Shown: one piece after another, positions 55,763 to 64,000 of the stretch | How the letters are laid out: each line of letters starts with the position of its first letter | How positions within the stretch are numbered: the first letter of the stretch is position 1 | From: Oscheius tipulae | Taxonomy: Eukaryota > Nematoda > Chromadorea > Rhabditida > Rhabditidae | Assembly: GCA_037178975.1 (NCBI GenBank) | Contig: JASJZH010000004.1 | Coordinates: 7,936,001-8,000,000, forward strand | Length of the DNA: 64,000 nucleotides | Direction of reading: 5' to 3' | Notes under the pieces: model-generated | What the model was told of the DNA's origin: nothing | Databases searched by the model: none | The model's input: the letters and a program-made list of their open reading frames with translations, nothing else | Translations under genes and position numbers: made by a program

Positions 55763-57428
55763 TTATTGTCGAGACCTCACATCAACTCTATTCAAAGACC
55801 GGTTGGCAGCCGATACTCGATTAGCTACGGATCCTCCACCACCTTGTGAGGAGGAGGCTAAGGCACTGACAGCAGTGCTGTTTATTCCATTTCCGGTAGG
55901 GTATTTTCCTGAAGTCATGGCCTCTGAAGTAGTAGTGACACTTACCACATGTTGCAAACCTAACAATCGCCCGTCTGTAGGTGCTGTGAGTACATATCAT
56001 TGAAAAGACACCTGCAAAATCGGAGGACAGGAGAGACGTTGTCATCAAGTGGGATGCTCCTGTAAGAAATTTTTTGAACCAACCACTCACCATGTTCATT
56101 TGCGTTTGTAAACATTACACTGCTCTTTGCCTCCGTCGGGTTTTCAATTTACCTGGCATGTCCACGTGGCCAAAACAAAACGTCAACAGTCCAACAGTTG
56201 GAAGAACAAACAACGCATATTGTACCGCAGTCTAGATAAAAGCAACGGTTCTCAAAAGATTGTTGCTCTGACCTGAATAACTAATGATCTGACCAAAGAA
56301 CGATGCATATTCAGAGTCGCTCTAGACTGAATCTTCTTTCCAAGCTCAAATGTCAGCCGATAGGTAGCGAAGCCGATCCAGAGACAGAGGATACTGATCA
56401 TGAACATGTAATAGAGAAAGAACAATTTTGTTATGATACTCGTCTCCAAGGAGAACATTAGGACAGAATCTGTCCAGAAGTTCGGGACACGATCGCAGGC
56501 GTATTGTAGACCCTGCAACACTCAAAGGTTCGAACATATTTCAATTTGTAACAGCTGCAAATATGCACCCGGAACGGCAAAGGAACCGTGTACTATACAC
56601 TAAAACGAAAGATAGGCATCATTTTGATAGCTATCATAATTTAGCTCTTAGACAGACGTTCCATGCTGCTAACCATAGATTTGTTCGGAGATTACAAATC
56701 TTCCAGAACGTCGCGTGTGAAACTCCCAAGGTGTGCTGGGAGGCACACAGCGCCAAGTTCTAATGTAATGCTGAGTTGCAAGATTGTATTTTGCTACTTT
56801 GTCACCAGACACCCAAATATGAATCGGACGAACCTCACAGGCAATTGTTTTGATAGCAGTCGAGTTTTGTAGCGTAAAAACTAGCATATTGACAGGATGC
56901 GGTAGAATGAAGGCTCCCATGGTGGCAAAACTGACAGAAGCGTAAGTAACCCACATGGGGACGGATTCTATCCGAAATATTGTGTCGTGTCTATAAAGGA
57001 AGAGGGCAAATGTGGAAAATCCAATATCTGTAAGAGTGGGTCAAAACGGCAGAGACCGTAGGGAAACATACTGACAACTAGTGATAGTTGTACAGCAGCT
57101 AGATACTTCATGGGGATTCCCAGAGTCGAGAGTAAGCCAACTCCGTGAACTCCACAGAGGGGGAAATCAAAAATTAGGGCGGTTCCTAATACGAAATAGA
57201 GTCCGCTGATATAGGATCTGAATTTCTTCGACTGCTAACCAGGTTTCAGACTTACAGTGTAAGATTAAGAGCCATTAGGCCTTTATAAAACGGTTGCATG
57301 CCGACAAGCTTAATTTTGAAAAGACACAGCATTCCTGCTATATAGCCCCCTATGTTTAAGATGCTTAGAACATAATGAATATGTAGAACCCATGAAGAAT
57401 CTGGATCATAGGCTGTGAGGAAAGACAT
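55763..57428 (-). CDS. Str-superfamily chemoreceptor (SRH-like 7TM GPCR)
   Basis: ATG at 57428 (MSFLTAYDPDSSW) starts seven or eight exons that keep phase to a stop at 55763-55765. TM-like segments include YVLSILNIGGYIAGMLCLF, SGLYFVLGTALIF, YLAAVQLSLVV, SVSFATMGAFILPHPVN, LFFLYYMFMISILCLWIGF and YALFVLPTVGLLTFCF. The loop before TM6, MHRSLVRSLVIQ, and the HPVNMLV segment after TM4 fit the SRH/STR group. The C-terminal tail is Ser/Gly-rich (SSSQGGGGSVANR) and unusually long for this group. A 24-bp in-frame GT-AG stretch near the end may or may not be spliced. It lies in opposite orientation inside the secreted-protein cluster. Confidence 0.75.
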
Positions 57429-57957
57429 GTGAAACTAATGCAGTTCAGTGTGAGCAGGTGTATCTGTGAGTGTGAAGTAGTCGATCTGGATATCAGAGAT
57501 CAAGGGAGTGGTGTACAAAACATATTCCGACAGACAATGAATCAGAAGTGTGACTAATCAGTTTATTAAAATCCATAACTTTTTTTTGTTATTCCCATCC
57601 ACGGTTCTTAGTAAGACCACCAACACCTGATCTCAGCACCGCAAAAGAGCCAGCTGTCCTTGTGTCCCTTGCAGACGTTCCAGTGGTTGTATTTTTCATT
57701 GGTAGAAACGAGTTTTTCGTCGATTCTTTACCCTGGATGAATAAGTTGTGACTTTTCAAACGCCTAGAATAGCAGTAAGAAATCTTTTTGGGATCTCCTG
57801 AAACCTGGGATGGGAAAGATTGACAAACTTTGCCAGTGCGTTCGAGCTACTCCATAAACATGGATGTTCAGAAGAAGATCCACTACCAAATTAGGTATAT
57901 TACTGTTTATAGTAAGCAAGTATTGCAGTTGCTTAGCTGCCAAAAAAGAAGGCACAA

Positions 57958-58179
57958 GTGACCCACATGATACTTGAAGACAAAATCGTTAATATTTTGG
58001 AAGATATTGATGTGTCGGTGTGCAGTCATTTTTCTGTTCCCGAATATTGCACCGTTGTTCTTAAGATAGTCGTCAGAGATGAAGTAGACGATTTTAAGAA
58101 GAGTATCGAAATGGTGTACAATTTAATGTGTTCGGACTCGAGATCTTTGCTGAACCCGCATAATAAAGATAAGCTGTAG
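57958..58179 (+). CDS. Short ORF ending in NKDKL (possible ER-retention tail)
   Basis: This 73-codon frame starts MTHMILEDKIVNILED and has cysteines in VCSHFSVPEYC and a tail MCSDSRSLLNPHNKDKL before TAG. The related sequence at 59411-60838 begins MILDKMEEVMCSGYSD and would end KHKDEL. C-terminal KDEL-type tetrapeptides retain soluble proteins in the ER lumen, which suggests both are the last exon of a luminal protein. Upstream exons (including a signal peptide) are not identified; the sequence before the ATG (with TGCCAAAAAAGAAGG) is similar in both copies. Family unknown. Confidence 0.35.
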   Translation: MTHMILEDKIVNILEDIDVSVCSHFSVPEYCTVVLKIVVRDEVDDFKKSIEMVYNLMCSDSRSLLNPHNKDKL

Positions 58180-58367
58180 CAGTATTCTCTAGAATAATTC
58201 TGCAAACAGTTTCCGATCTTCCGCACTCTTCCTTTTCTTGATCTTTTGTTTTACTGAATGTGTCCGAGAGGGCAAAATCGGGATTGATCGGATTTTCAAA
58301 GTCGGGTCGAAGATATAGCGAGACAATGAGGGGTGGATATATCAGATCGAATCAGGTTAAACGCTTG

Positions 58368-59060
58368 ATGATGGCACCTGTTCTCTTGATGGTTCCTTTA
58401 ATCAGCACTGTTTCCGGATGCTTACCGACATACTCACGTAGGTTTTACTTTTACGTTCGATTAGTTTTACCTTTGAAATAAGCAACAGAATTTTCAGCCG
58501 ATGATATACCAGTTATTGTAACAACTGCTGTGCCTTTGGGTAAATGAATAACTGCTTTTTTTAGTAGGAACTATGCTCCAAGGAGAGAAGGAGCATGGAC
58601 TCTATTGGCAAAACAAAGAACGTAAATGTTATTAAGCCTATTCCGAGTATAAGAAACTTTTGCTTTAAAGTTGAAATGCTGTTTTCAGATTGTACCTTCT
58701 GCAACGGAAACGTTCCTCAAAACTGTGACGCATTGGATCCGCCCAACATTAGCTATGGGCCATTGCCTTGTAATCCAGTTACAGCAACACCAACTCCAGA
58801 TCCAACTGGATCAGTCTGCACGTGAGCACCTTTTAGCTTTCGATCCAACAGTTTTATAGAATTACCTTCGATTGCACGGTTTACGGTGCGTTCTAAGCTT
58901 TTTACAAAGACGCTACTTCTGGATGGCAAAATGCTGGCGGACCTACTACAGTTATGGTAACGTGCGCGAATACACTCGGTACCGTCGGGTGGACTGCAGC
59001 CAGATTCTCAGATCCAATCACGAAGTTTGCGTTTTACCCTCGCAAGGGTAAATGCCGGGG
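58368..59060 (+). pseudogene. Eight-cysteine secreted-protein family, copy 5 (nonsense mutation)
   Basis: The first exons look normal: MMAPVLLMVPLISTVSGC, LPTYS, and a very short stalk exon (DDIPVIVTTAVP) lacking the usual Thr run. The domain exon is complete (CTFCNGNVPQNCDALDPP, LPCNPVTATPTPD, GSVC). In the last exon ITFDCTVYGAF is followed by TAA at 58894-58896 where copy 6 has CAA (Gln), then AFYKDATSGWQ and MVTCANTLGTVGW continue in frame. The terminal Gly-Cys is also lost (ITKFAF). Probably a recent pseudogene. Confidence 0.7.
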
Positions 59061-59542
59061 TAAACTGATCTCCCTGAAAAACATTGCGCTGCGACGGCAG
59101 CTGAAATATTGTTGATGCGAAGTGTGAACAATATCTTTATCTTCGACATTTTGTTTTTATGTACTAGACATAATCAGCAATGTACATGTGGGACACACTG
59201 GAGCGCACTTGGTTTAATTTTGCCACACTGTATAGCCCCTCCTGTGCTTCAATCTTTCATGACAGTAGGTCTGAACAGTTTTATCATAGCAACTGCATAC
59301 CCGTATCGAACATGCCAGCTTGAGTTCTACTAATATTTCATGTTTTAGGTGTTCGTCTGCCAAGGGAAAGCTAGATGAGGCATTAGCGATGATGGATAAA
59401 AAAAAGCGTTATGATCCTGGACAAAATGGAAGAAGTGATGTGCAGCGGGTACTCGGATCTGGAAGGCTGTTCGACTGTGCTGGACAAGCTGATCAGTACA
59501 GAAATAAAAGAAGCTGATAAAGGAGCGTCAAACTTGTATATA

Positions 59543-60781
59543 TTGGGTTGGCAGCTAAGTCTTTTCGCTTTTTCAAATGCCAAAATTTATTGACTTCCAA
59601 ACAACTTTTTCATTCGTTGTAATTACCATTATGATGTACCACGTCTGGCCATTTCACGGGTAGCTTACGGATGCCACACTCGTAGAAGACCTTGGGTTTC
59701 GACGCGAAGAAGTTTGTCAACCAGGTTTTGTGAGCGCCGTCGGAATCGAACTGTTGTCCTCCAATCTCGTTGTTGAGAGTTTGGAACAGATAATATTCGG
59801 AAGGGGCAAGGTCCGGGCTATAAGGAGGATGATGTAAAAATTCCCAACCCAGGTCGTGGATCTTGGAGCGAGTGAGTTTTGCAACATGGGGACGCGCGTT
59901 GTCTATCTGCAGGATGACCTTCGACTTCAGGGGCCATTTCTGACGAAGTGCAACGGCAACCCTTTCAAGTTGCTGGCTGTACATGGTGGCCGTAAGGGTA
60001 GTTCCAGCATCCAGCAGTTCCCAGTGCACCACTCCTTCGATATCCCAGAAAACACAGAGCATAATCTTCTTTAATGAGTGTCGGGTTTCACATCAGGACT
60101 TGGTGTCTGCCCTGGACCCACCCATTGACGCTTCCTTGGAAGTTTACGTACGTTACCCACTTCTCATTCCCCGTCACCAGGCGTGGTAAAAAGGATTTCC
60201 TCTCATACCTGGACAGGAGAGAATGGGCGACGGACATGCGCTGCCACTTCTGGGTGTCACTGAGGTCATGCGGCAACCAAGTGCCCAGTTTCTTCATAAA
60301 TCCCAATTGCTTCAAACGGTGTTCCACTGCAGCATGACTGACAGACAGTGCCTCTGCTAGTTCACGGGTAGTCTGGCGATTGTTCTCGTTCACGAGCTGC
60401 AGCAGCTCCGATTCATCAAAAGTTGACCTTGGCTCATCTTCGACACTTTTGTCCCCAGACCGAAAGCGATAGAGCCACAACTGGCATACCTTCGTGGACG
60501 TCGTCCCTTGGCCATAAACATCGTTGATATCAGTCGCCGTTTGGGCTCCATTCGTGCCTTTGAGGAACTCATGGCGCAGATCGTAGGGTGGCCGGTCATT
60601 AATAGTCCGGATCAAGATGAACAGAGAATAGAGAACAAGAAGAAAAGAAGTGATGTCTTGCATGGTGGTTGTAGAGGACTGAGTGGGCTACACGAGGTGC
60701 TATATCAACAGCTCGGTCATTGTTGCAAACAAGACAAAGGACATATTTACAAAAAGCGAAAAGACTTATATGCCAACCCAA
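59543..60781 (-). mobile_element. Mariner transposon (inactive)
   Basis: About 1.24 kb bounded by inverted repeats that begin TTGGGTTGGCA and continue to AAGTCTTTTCGC, flanked by TA on both sides (59541-59542 and 60782-60783). Size, TIRs and target are those of mariner elements. It encodes a single transposase on the minus strand, now broken. Confidence 0.88.
59610..60663 (-). pseudogene. Mariner transposase, frameshifted and missing one catalytic Asp
   Basis: N-terminal part (60663-60088): PPYDLRHEFLKGTNG, helix-turn-helix ELAEALSVSHAAVEHRLKQ, DLSDTQKWQRM. The catalytic motif usually TGDEKW reads TGNEKWV here (codon AAT, near 60165), so the first Asp of the DD34D triad is Asn. After two frameshifts near 60125 and 60065 the C-terminal part (60062-59610) has the second Asp in LQIDNARPHVA and the third in YSPDLAPSEY. 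A non-autonomous, immobile copy. Confidence 0.85.
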
Positions 60782-60838
60782 TAATATCATGTGCTCGGAC
60801 CCAAAGTCTTCGCTGAAACATAAAGATGAACTGTAGAT

Positions 60839-61674
60839 ATTTTCCGTTGTTTTCTCCATCTCTGTATTTTAACAACTGCAATGGCCCTTTTATTCTAGTT
60901 CTAACAATGAGTAGAGCACCAACTCGGTCCACCTCCTCCAGTACAACGACGACAGGTAGTAGACTTGCATTCGTTGGTCGCCCATCGCGAAGACTGAGGT
61001 TCATGCATATCACACCAAGTACAGGGACATCTGTCTAGTTTCCTGAAGAAGCCAAAACCACTAAGCGGAGGAAGAATGTTGACGAAAGTGAGGGCGAAAC
61101 GAATAAAACATAACAAAGGGTAAAGAACGGACAAAACACTGAGAAGAGTAAGGAGCGGAGAAGTAAACCCAGTTGTTTAAATATGCTTCTCCTGTAACTT
61201 TTTAGGGCCTTGTGTACTGGAAATTATCATTGAAGTTAACTTTGAGCAGTATACTTAGAAAGAATCGTGACTACATCCTAACCACCAATGACGGTTGCGG
61301 GAGCGAGCTGTTCACCACTGATCACAAGATCAGGCATTCGATGCAAAAATTATTCGGAAAATTTTTTCGGGAAAAATTATTTGGAAAATTATCATCTGGA
61401 GGACGTATTGTTAATGAATATCAATAAAGATGTGTTGTAACTGTTTTATCGTTGATATTAGACTTGAAGATAGTGCTAAGTAGGGGTCTTTTCGTCTATC
61501 CGCCTCGTAACATATTTGATTTGAATGAAATCTTTCATACAGACGGCAGATTTTAATCTCCTACTCTTTCCGCAATTGTTTTGCTGCATCTATCCAAGCG
61601 GCAAGATCGCGTTCGGATTAGTCTTCGACAAAACGGGGGTGGATTCGATCGGATCAGAATATATGTCACACTCA
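60839..61674. other. No confident gene
   Basis: A plus frame with a short Ser/Thr run (RSTSSSTTTTG near 60930) and its minus counterpart are open but have no partners. The stretch 61340-61430 contains repeated TTCGG/GGAAAATT units (KLFGKFFREKLFGKL). Just before copy 6, bases 61600-61670 resemble the region before copy 5 (shared GGATTCGATCGGATC-like words), possibly a duplicated promoter. Confidence 0.3.
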
Positions 61675-62353
61675 ATGAACTTAGCCGCGATCATTTTGTT
61701 CTTTTCCCTTGATTCTGTTTCTGCCTGCATACGCACAAACTCACGTAGGTTATTTCTAACTTATCGTTATCGGTGTTACAGCTGACGATATGACAGAGAT
61801 CACTACCACTGAAGCTTCTACTACTACTTCCGAAGCTACGACTGAAGCGACCACAGTTCCAGTAGCGGGTAGGTTTTGTCCTTTTGGTAGTTTTGTCCTA
61901 TAGTTATTGTTAGAATTTTAAGCCTCCTCAAAATCTGTTGAAGGGTAAAGTTATGCGAAAATGTCCGCAAAGACAACTCTTACTGACTAGGAACATTTAC
62001 AGCCTGTTCCTTCTGTACCACAAATGTTCCCGGAAACTGCGATGCTTCGGATACTCCCGACTTGGGCTACGGTCCACTGGCTTGTAACTCTATTACAGCG
62101 ATGCCAACACCATCCGGTACAGACTGCACGTGAGTTTTTCGAGTATAGACTTTACCGTTGCAGTATTTCATTCGACTGTGCTGTGTACCCTGGAGCCTTC
62201 CAAGCTTTTTACAAAGATGCAACAAACGGCTGGCTGAACGGTGGCGGATCGACAGTCGTAATGGCAACATGCGTGAATATGGCCGGAACTGTGGGATACA
62301 CATCGGCCCTTGGGCCAGAAGCCCTCACGAAAGTCGGCTGTGCAGAACTATAA
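61675..62353 (+). CDS. Eight-cysteine secreted protein, copy 6 (intact)
   Basis: Signal peptide MNLAAIILFFSLDSVSAC then IRTNS; Thr-rich stalk DDMTEITTTEASTTTSEAT; domain exon CSFCTTNVPGNCDASDTPD, LACNSITAMPTPSGTDC; last exon ISFDCAVYPGAFQAFYKD, MATCVNMAGTVGYTS, ALTKVGCAEL and TAA at 62351-62353. All eight cysteines of the family are present. It is the closest relative of the pseudogene copy 5 and shows what the lost codon was (CAA). Confidence 0.8.
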
Positions 62354-63038
62354 AGATTTTTATAAAGAAAACTTTTCACAATTTTTGCGAATGATATGTT
62401 CGCGGCTGTGCTGATTAAGGTGTACCGCCTTGGACAGCCAGACACAAGAATTATGCGGCACTCCAACTGTGGGAAAAGAGTCGCTAGGAGAGAAACTGAG
62501 ATCCTTGGGCGAAATCGTCATCGACCAAAACTAATTTCATCAAAGACTGTGTTCATCTTGAGGTTTAGTGAAACGTGAATCTTTTTAAATAAAACTGCTC
62601 GAAGATTGACGCTGATTTGGAACTGGGCCAAGCGGATGAAACAATGGGACAAAGCACAAGTTTTCACCGCTTTTATTGCAAAGACCTTGGTTTGTAAGTG
62701 CAATTTGTGACTCGTGTCAGTTAAAGACGTACCTTTCCAGAATTGGGAAGAGCCCAGAATAGTTCGCTTCTTATCCAACCTTCGGAAAAGTGTATTTCAA
62801 AATTAGGATATTTTTAAAAGTTGGATTTTCGAAATGAGACAACAGTTGAAACCGGCTTTGTGTTTTTGAAAGACCAAAGAGAACGTGAGATTGTTACGTT
62901 GGCTGTTTTGTATGCTGCCGTGTTTACTCTTAGTCAAACCTCATGATACCCCCATGCTGTCAGTTCTTTCCAGCCGAATCAAAACAGGCGTCTTCCTTTT
63001 AAACATTGACAAACAGCCAAAGCAAACGTCAATAAAAA
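62354..63038. other. No gene seen
   Basis: Only short unsupported frames on both strands. T-rich stretch at 62803-62816. Presumably holds the 3' end of copy 6 and the promoter of the next gene. Confidence 0.35.
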
Positions 63039-63529
63039 ATGTCCGCCGATAAGTTTGTCATTCCTACGAGAGCAGCGGATTATGAAGAAGAGGTTTGCCA
63101 TTTTTTTGCTAAAGAACTGCGTTGTTTCAGTCACACCGAAAAGGGGCTTCAGAGCCAGAACGTAGCGCTGTGAGTTTTTTTCCTTTATAATGTCTTGGTC
63201 GTACCCAAACAATATAACGTTTAGTGGATTTCTTTAAAAACGAGCCAGCGCTTTTTGTAGTTTTTAAATCGGGTACAGACGGTTCAGCCCAGAAGTTCCG
63301 ATGTTTTGCTAATCATGAGCTTACACTACTTTTTATCACATGGTTTCCATAAAACGTGTTTCAGGAACAAGCTTTATTGGAAAACGAGAGAAGAAAACTA
63401 GCCAACAAGGAGAAAATGAAAGCCGAGGACCCGGATGAGTTCAACAGAATTCGAGAAGAACAGCGCCAAGCAAACCTGAAGCAAGCCTTGGACGATCGCG
63501 ATTTCTTGAGCATGCCAGGCCTAATGTAA
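63039..63529 (+). CDS. Small charged helical protein
   Basis: ATG at 63039 (MSADKFVIPTRAADYEEE), a 40-bp intron, a 13-codon exon (SHRKGASEPERSA), a longer intron and a last exon (ALLENERRKLANKEKMK, AEDPDEFNRIREEQRQANL, ending DRDFLSMPGLM) give about 80 residues with TAA at 63527-63529. The last exon is a strongly charged predicted helix. No signal peptide or TM segment, so probably cytosolic. AATAAA follows at 63563-63568. Not a family I recognise. Confidence 0.6.
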
Positions 63530-63562
63530 AGCAGTTTTTTGTATCCTGTATAGAAAACGAAC

Positions 63563-63568
63563 AATAAA
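63563..63568 (+). terminator. Polyadenylation signal AATAAA
   Basis: Located 34 bases after the stop of the small charged-protein gene; it lies 5 bases before the stop codon (on the other strand) of the convergent receptor gene. Confidence 0.5.
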
Positions 63569-63572
63569 AAGT

Positions 63573-64000
63573 TTATGCTCGACTCGAACTGTTTCCTGTG
63601 GACCGCAGACGGTTTGTTGAGGTTTGCTGGGTAATTCCTTGGCGACAGAACAGTTGTTTTACGGATTGTCGTAGCTGAAAATAGAAATGTTTGCTGAAGA
63701 GTGTGTCCTCGCACCTGCTTATCAAACACGAAGAACACGTAACAATGTGATGAGGCGGAAATTGTGCTGACCAGGGAGGGAATGAGGGTCAGTTTTAGAT
63801 TTAGCCATTGTTTGATGTTTGGAACGAAGAAGAAGAACAGGATGGAGAACCAGGCAAACACACTGATGAAGAAGTATTGAAAGACCAGCTTGACTTCTTT
63901 TCTCTTCTGTCCAAGTCGATTGAACATGATTCGGATTTTGATAAAGATCATAATGTAGCAAGTGACCATGGTTATGGTGAAGGAGATGGCTGAAAATAGA
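63573..64000 (-). CDS. Serpentine receptor, C-terminal part (runs off the window)
   Basis: From the window edge: SAISFTITMVTCYIMIFIKI (TM5-like), the basic loop FNRLGQKRKEVKL, VFQYFFISVFAWFSILFFFF (TM6-like), TLIPSLVSTISASSHCYVFF (TM7-like) and FDKQ. A 40-bp intron (donor GTGCGA, acceptor ATTTTCAG) joins to LRQSVKQLFCRQGITQ and a short Ser/Thr tail ending SSSRA with TAA. The QKRKEVKL-VFQ loop and short tail fit an SRX/SRSX-type nematode receptor, but the family cannot be settled without the N-terminal part. Confidence 0.65.

Larger units (their letters stand above)
59411..60838 (+). pseudogene. KDEL-tail ORF interrupted by mariner
   Basis: Left part 59411-59542: MILDKMEEVMCSGYSDLEG, CSTVLDKLISTEIKEADKG, SNLY. 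Right part 60784-60838: bases that read MCSDPKSSLKHKDEL and TAG in one frame. The paralog at 57958-58179 has the same order (VYNLMCSDSRS...NKDKL), so the mariner at 59543-60781 split the gene. Removing the element and one TA leaves two extra bases relative to the frame ending KDEL, so there is also a small frame lesion or a local TA expansion (the left flank is TATATA). Confidence 0.5.

Noticed and set aside
1-64000. tRNA, rRNA, CRISPR or operon-type bacterial signals
   Set aside because: No tRNA T-loop in a cloverleaf context, no direct-repeat array; the intron-rich genes are eukaryotic.

Overview
The window is nuclear DNA of a nematode, most likely a rhabditid (clade V) relative of Caenorhabditis. 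The evidence is the gene content (cuticle collagens ending CPCP, serpentine chemoreceptors, L-domain receptors, C-factor-like short-chain dehydrogenases) and the splice sites (introns often 36-50 bp, acceptors of the TTTTCAG type). I cannot name the species. All gene models are hand-joined exons, so boundaries are inference except where phases match.

Region by region. 1-6.2 kb: the end of a cuticle collagen, an ADP/ATP carrier (minus), a poorly resolved charged protein (minus) and an SRE-like 7TM receptor. 6.5-15.9 kb: a decayed array of cysteine-rich secreted-protein modules on the minus strand, broken by RTE-type non-LTR retrotransposons. One full-length RTE (8586-14543) sits in a module exon and itself contains a second, oppositely oriented RTE (11134-14057); both are flanked by target-site duplications. 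16.4-26.2 kb: a membrane protein, a Str-superfamily receptor, a small tail-anchored protein, two tandem dehydrogenases (one lacking the catalytic Tyr), a trypsin-like protease and two paralogous four-TM proteins on the minus strand. 26.8-37 kb: three tandem genes joining two receptor-L (insulin/EGF-receptor-type) domains to a multi-pass membrane region, plus a fourth remnant; the first has an in-frame TGA. 37.2-48.3 kb: a large secreted EGF/vWA-like protein whose 4-kb intron holds a complete PDE10-type phosphodiesterase gene on the other strand. 48.3-49.4 kb: a complete cuticle collagen, convergent with the EGF gene. 50.7-62.4 kb: six related genes (signal peptide, Thr-rich stalk, eight-cysteine domain), four intact-looking and two decayed, interspersed with short ORF families, a 7TM receptor, a MITE and a dead mariner. 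63-64 kb: a small acidic/basic protein and the end of another 7TM receptor.

Functionally this looks like an autosomal-arm region: conserved single genes (ADP/ATP carrier, PDE10) embedded among fast-evolving secreted and sensory families with tandem duplication, gene death and transposon nesting. The strongest candidates for something undescribed are the L-domain/multi-pass membrane receptors and the two tandem cysteine-rich families.
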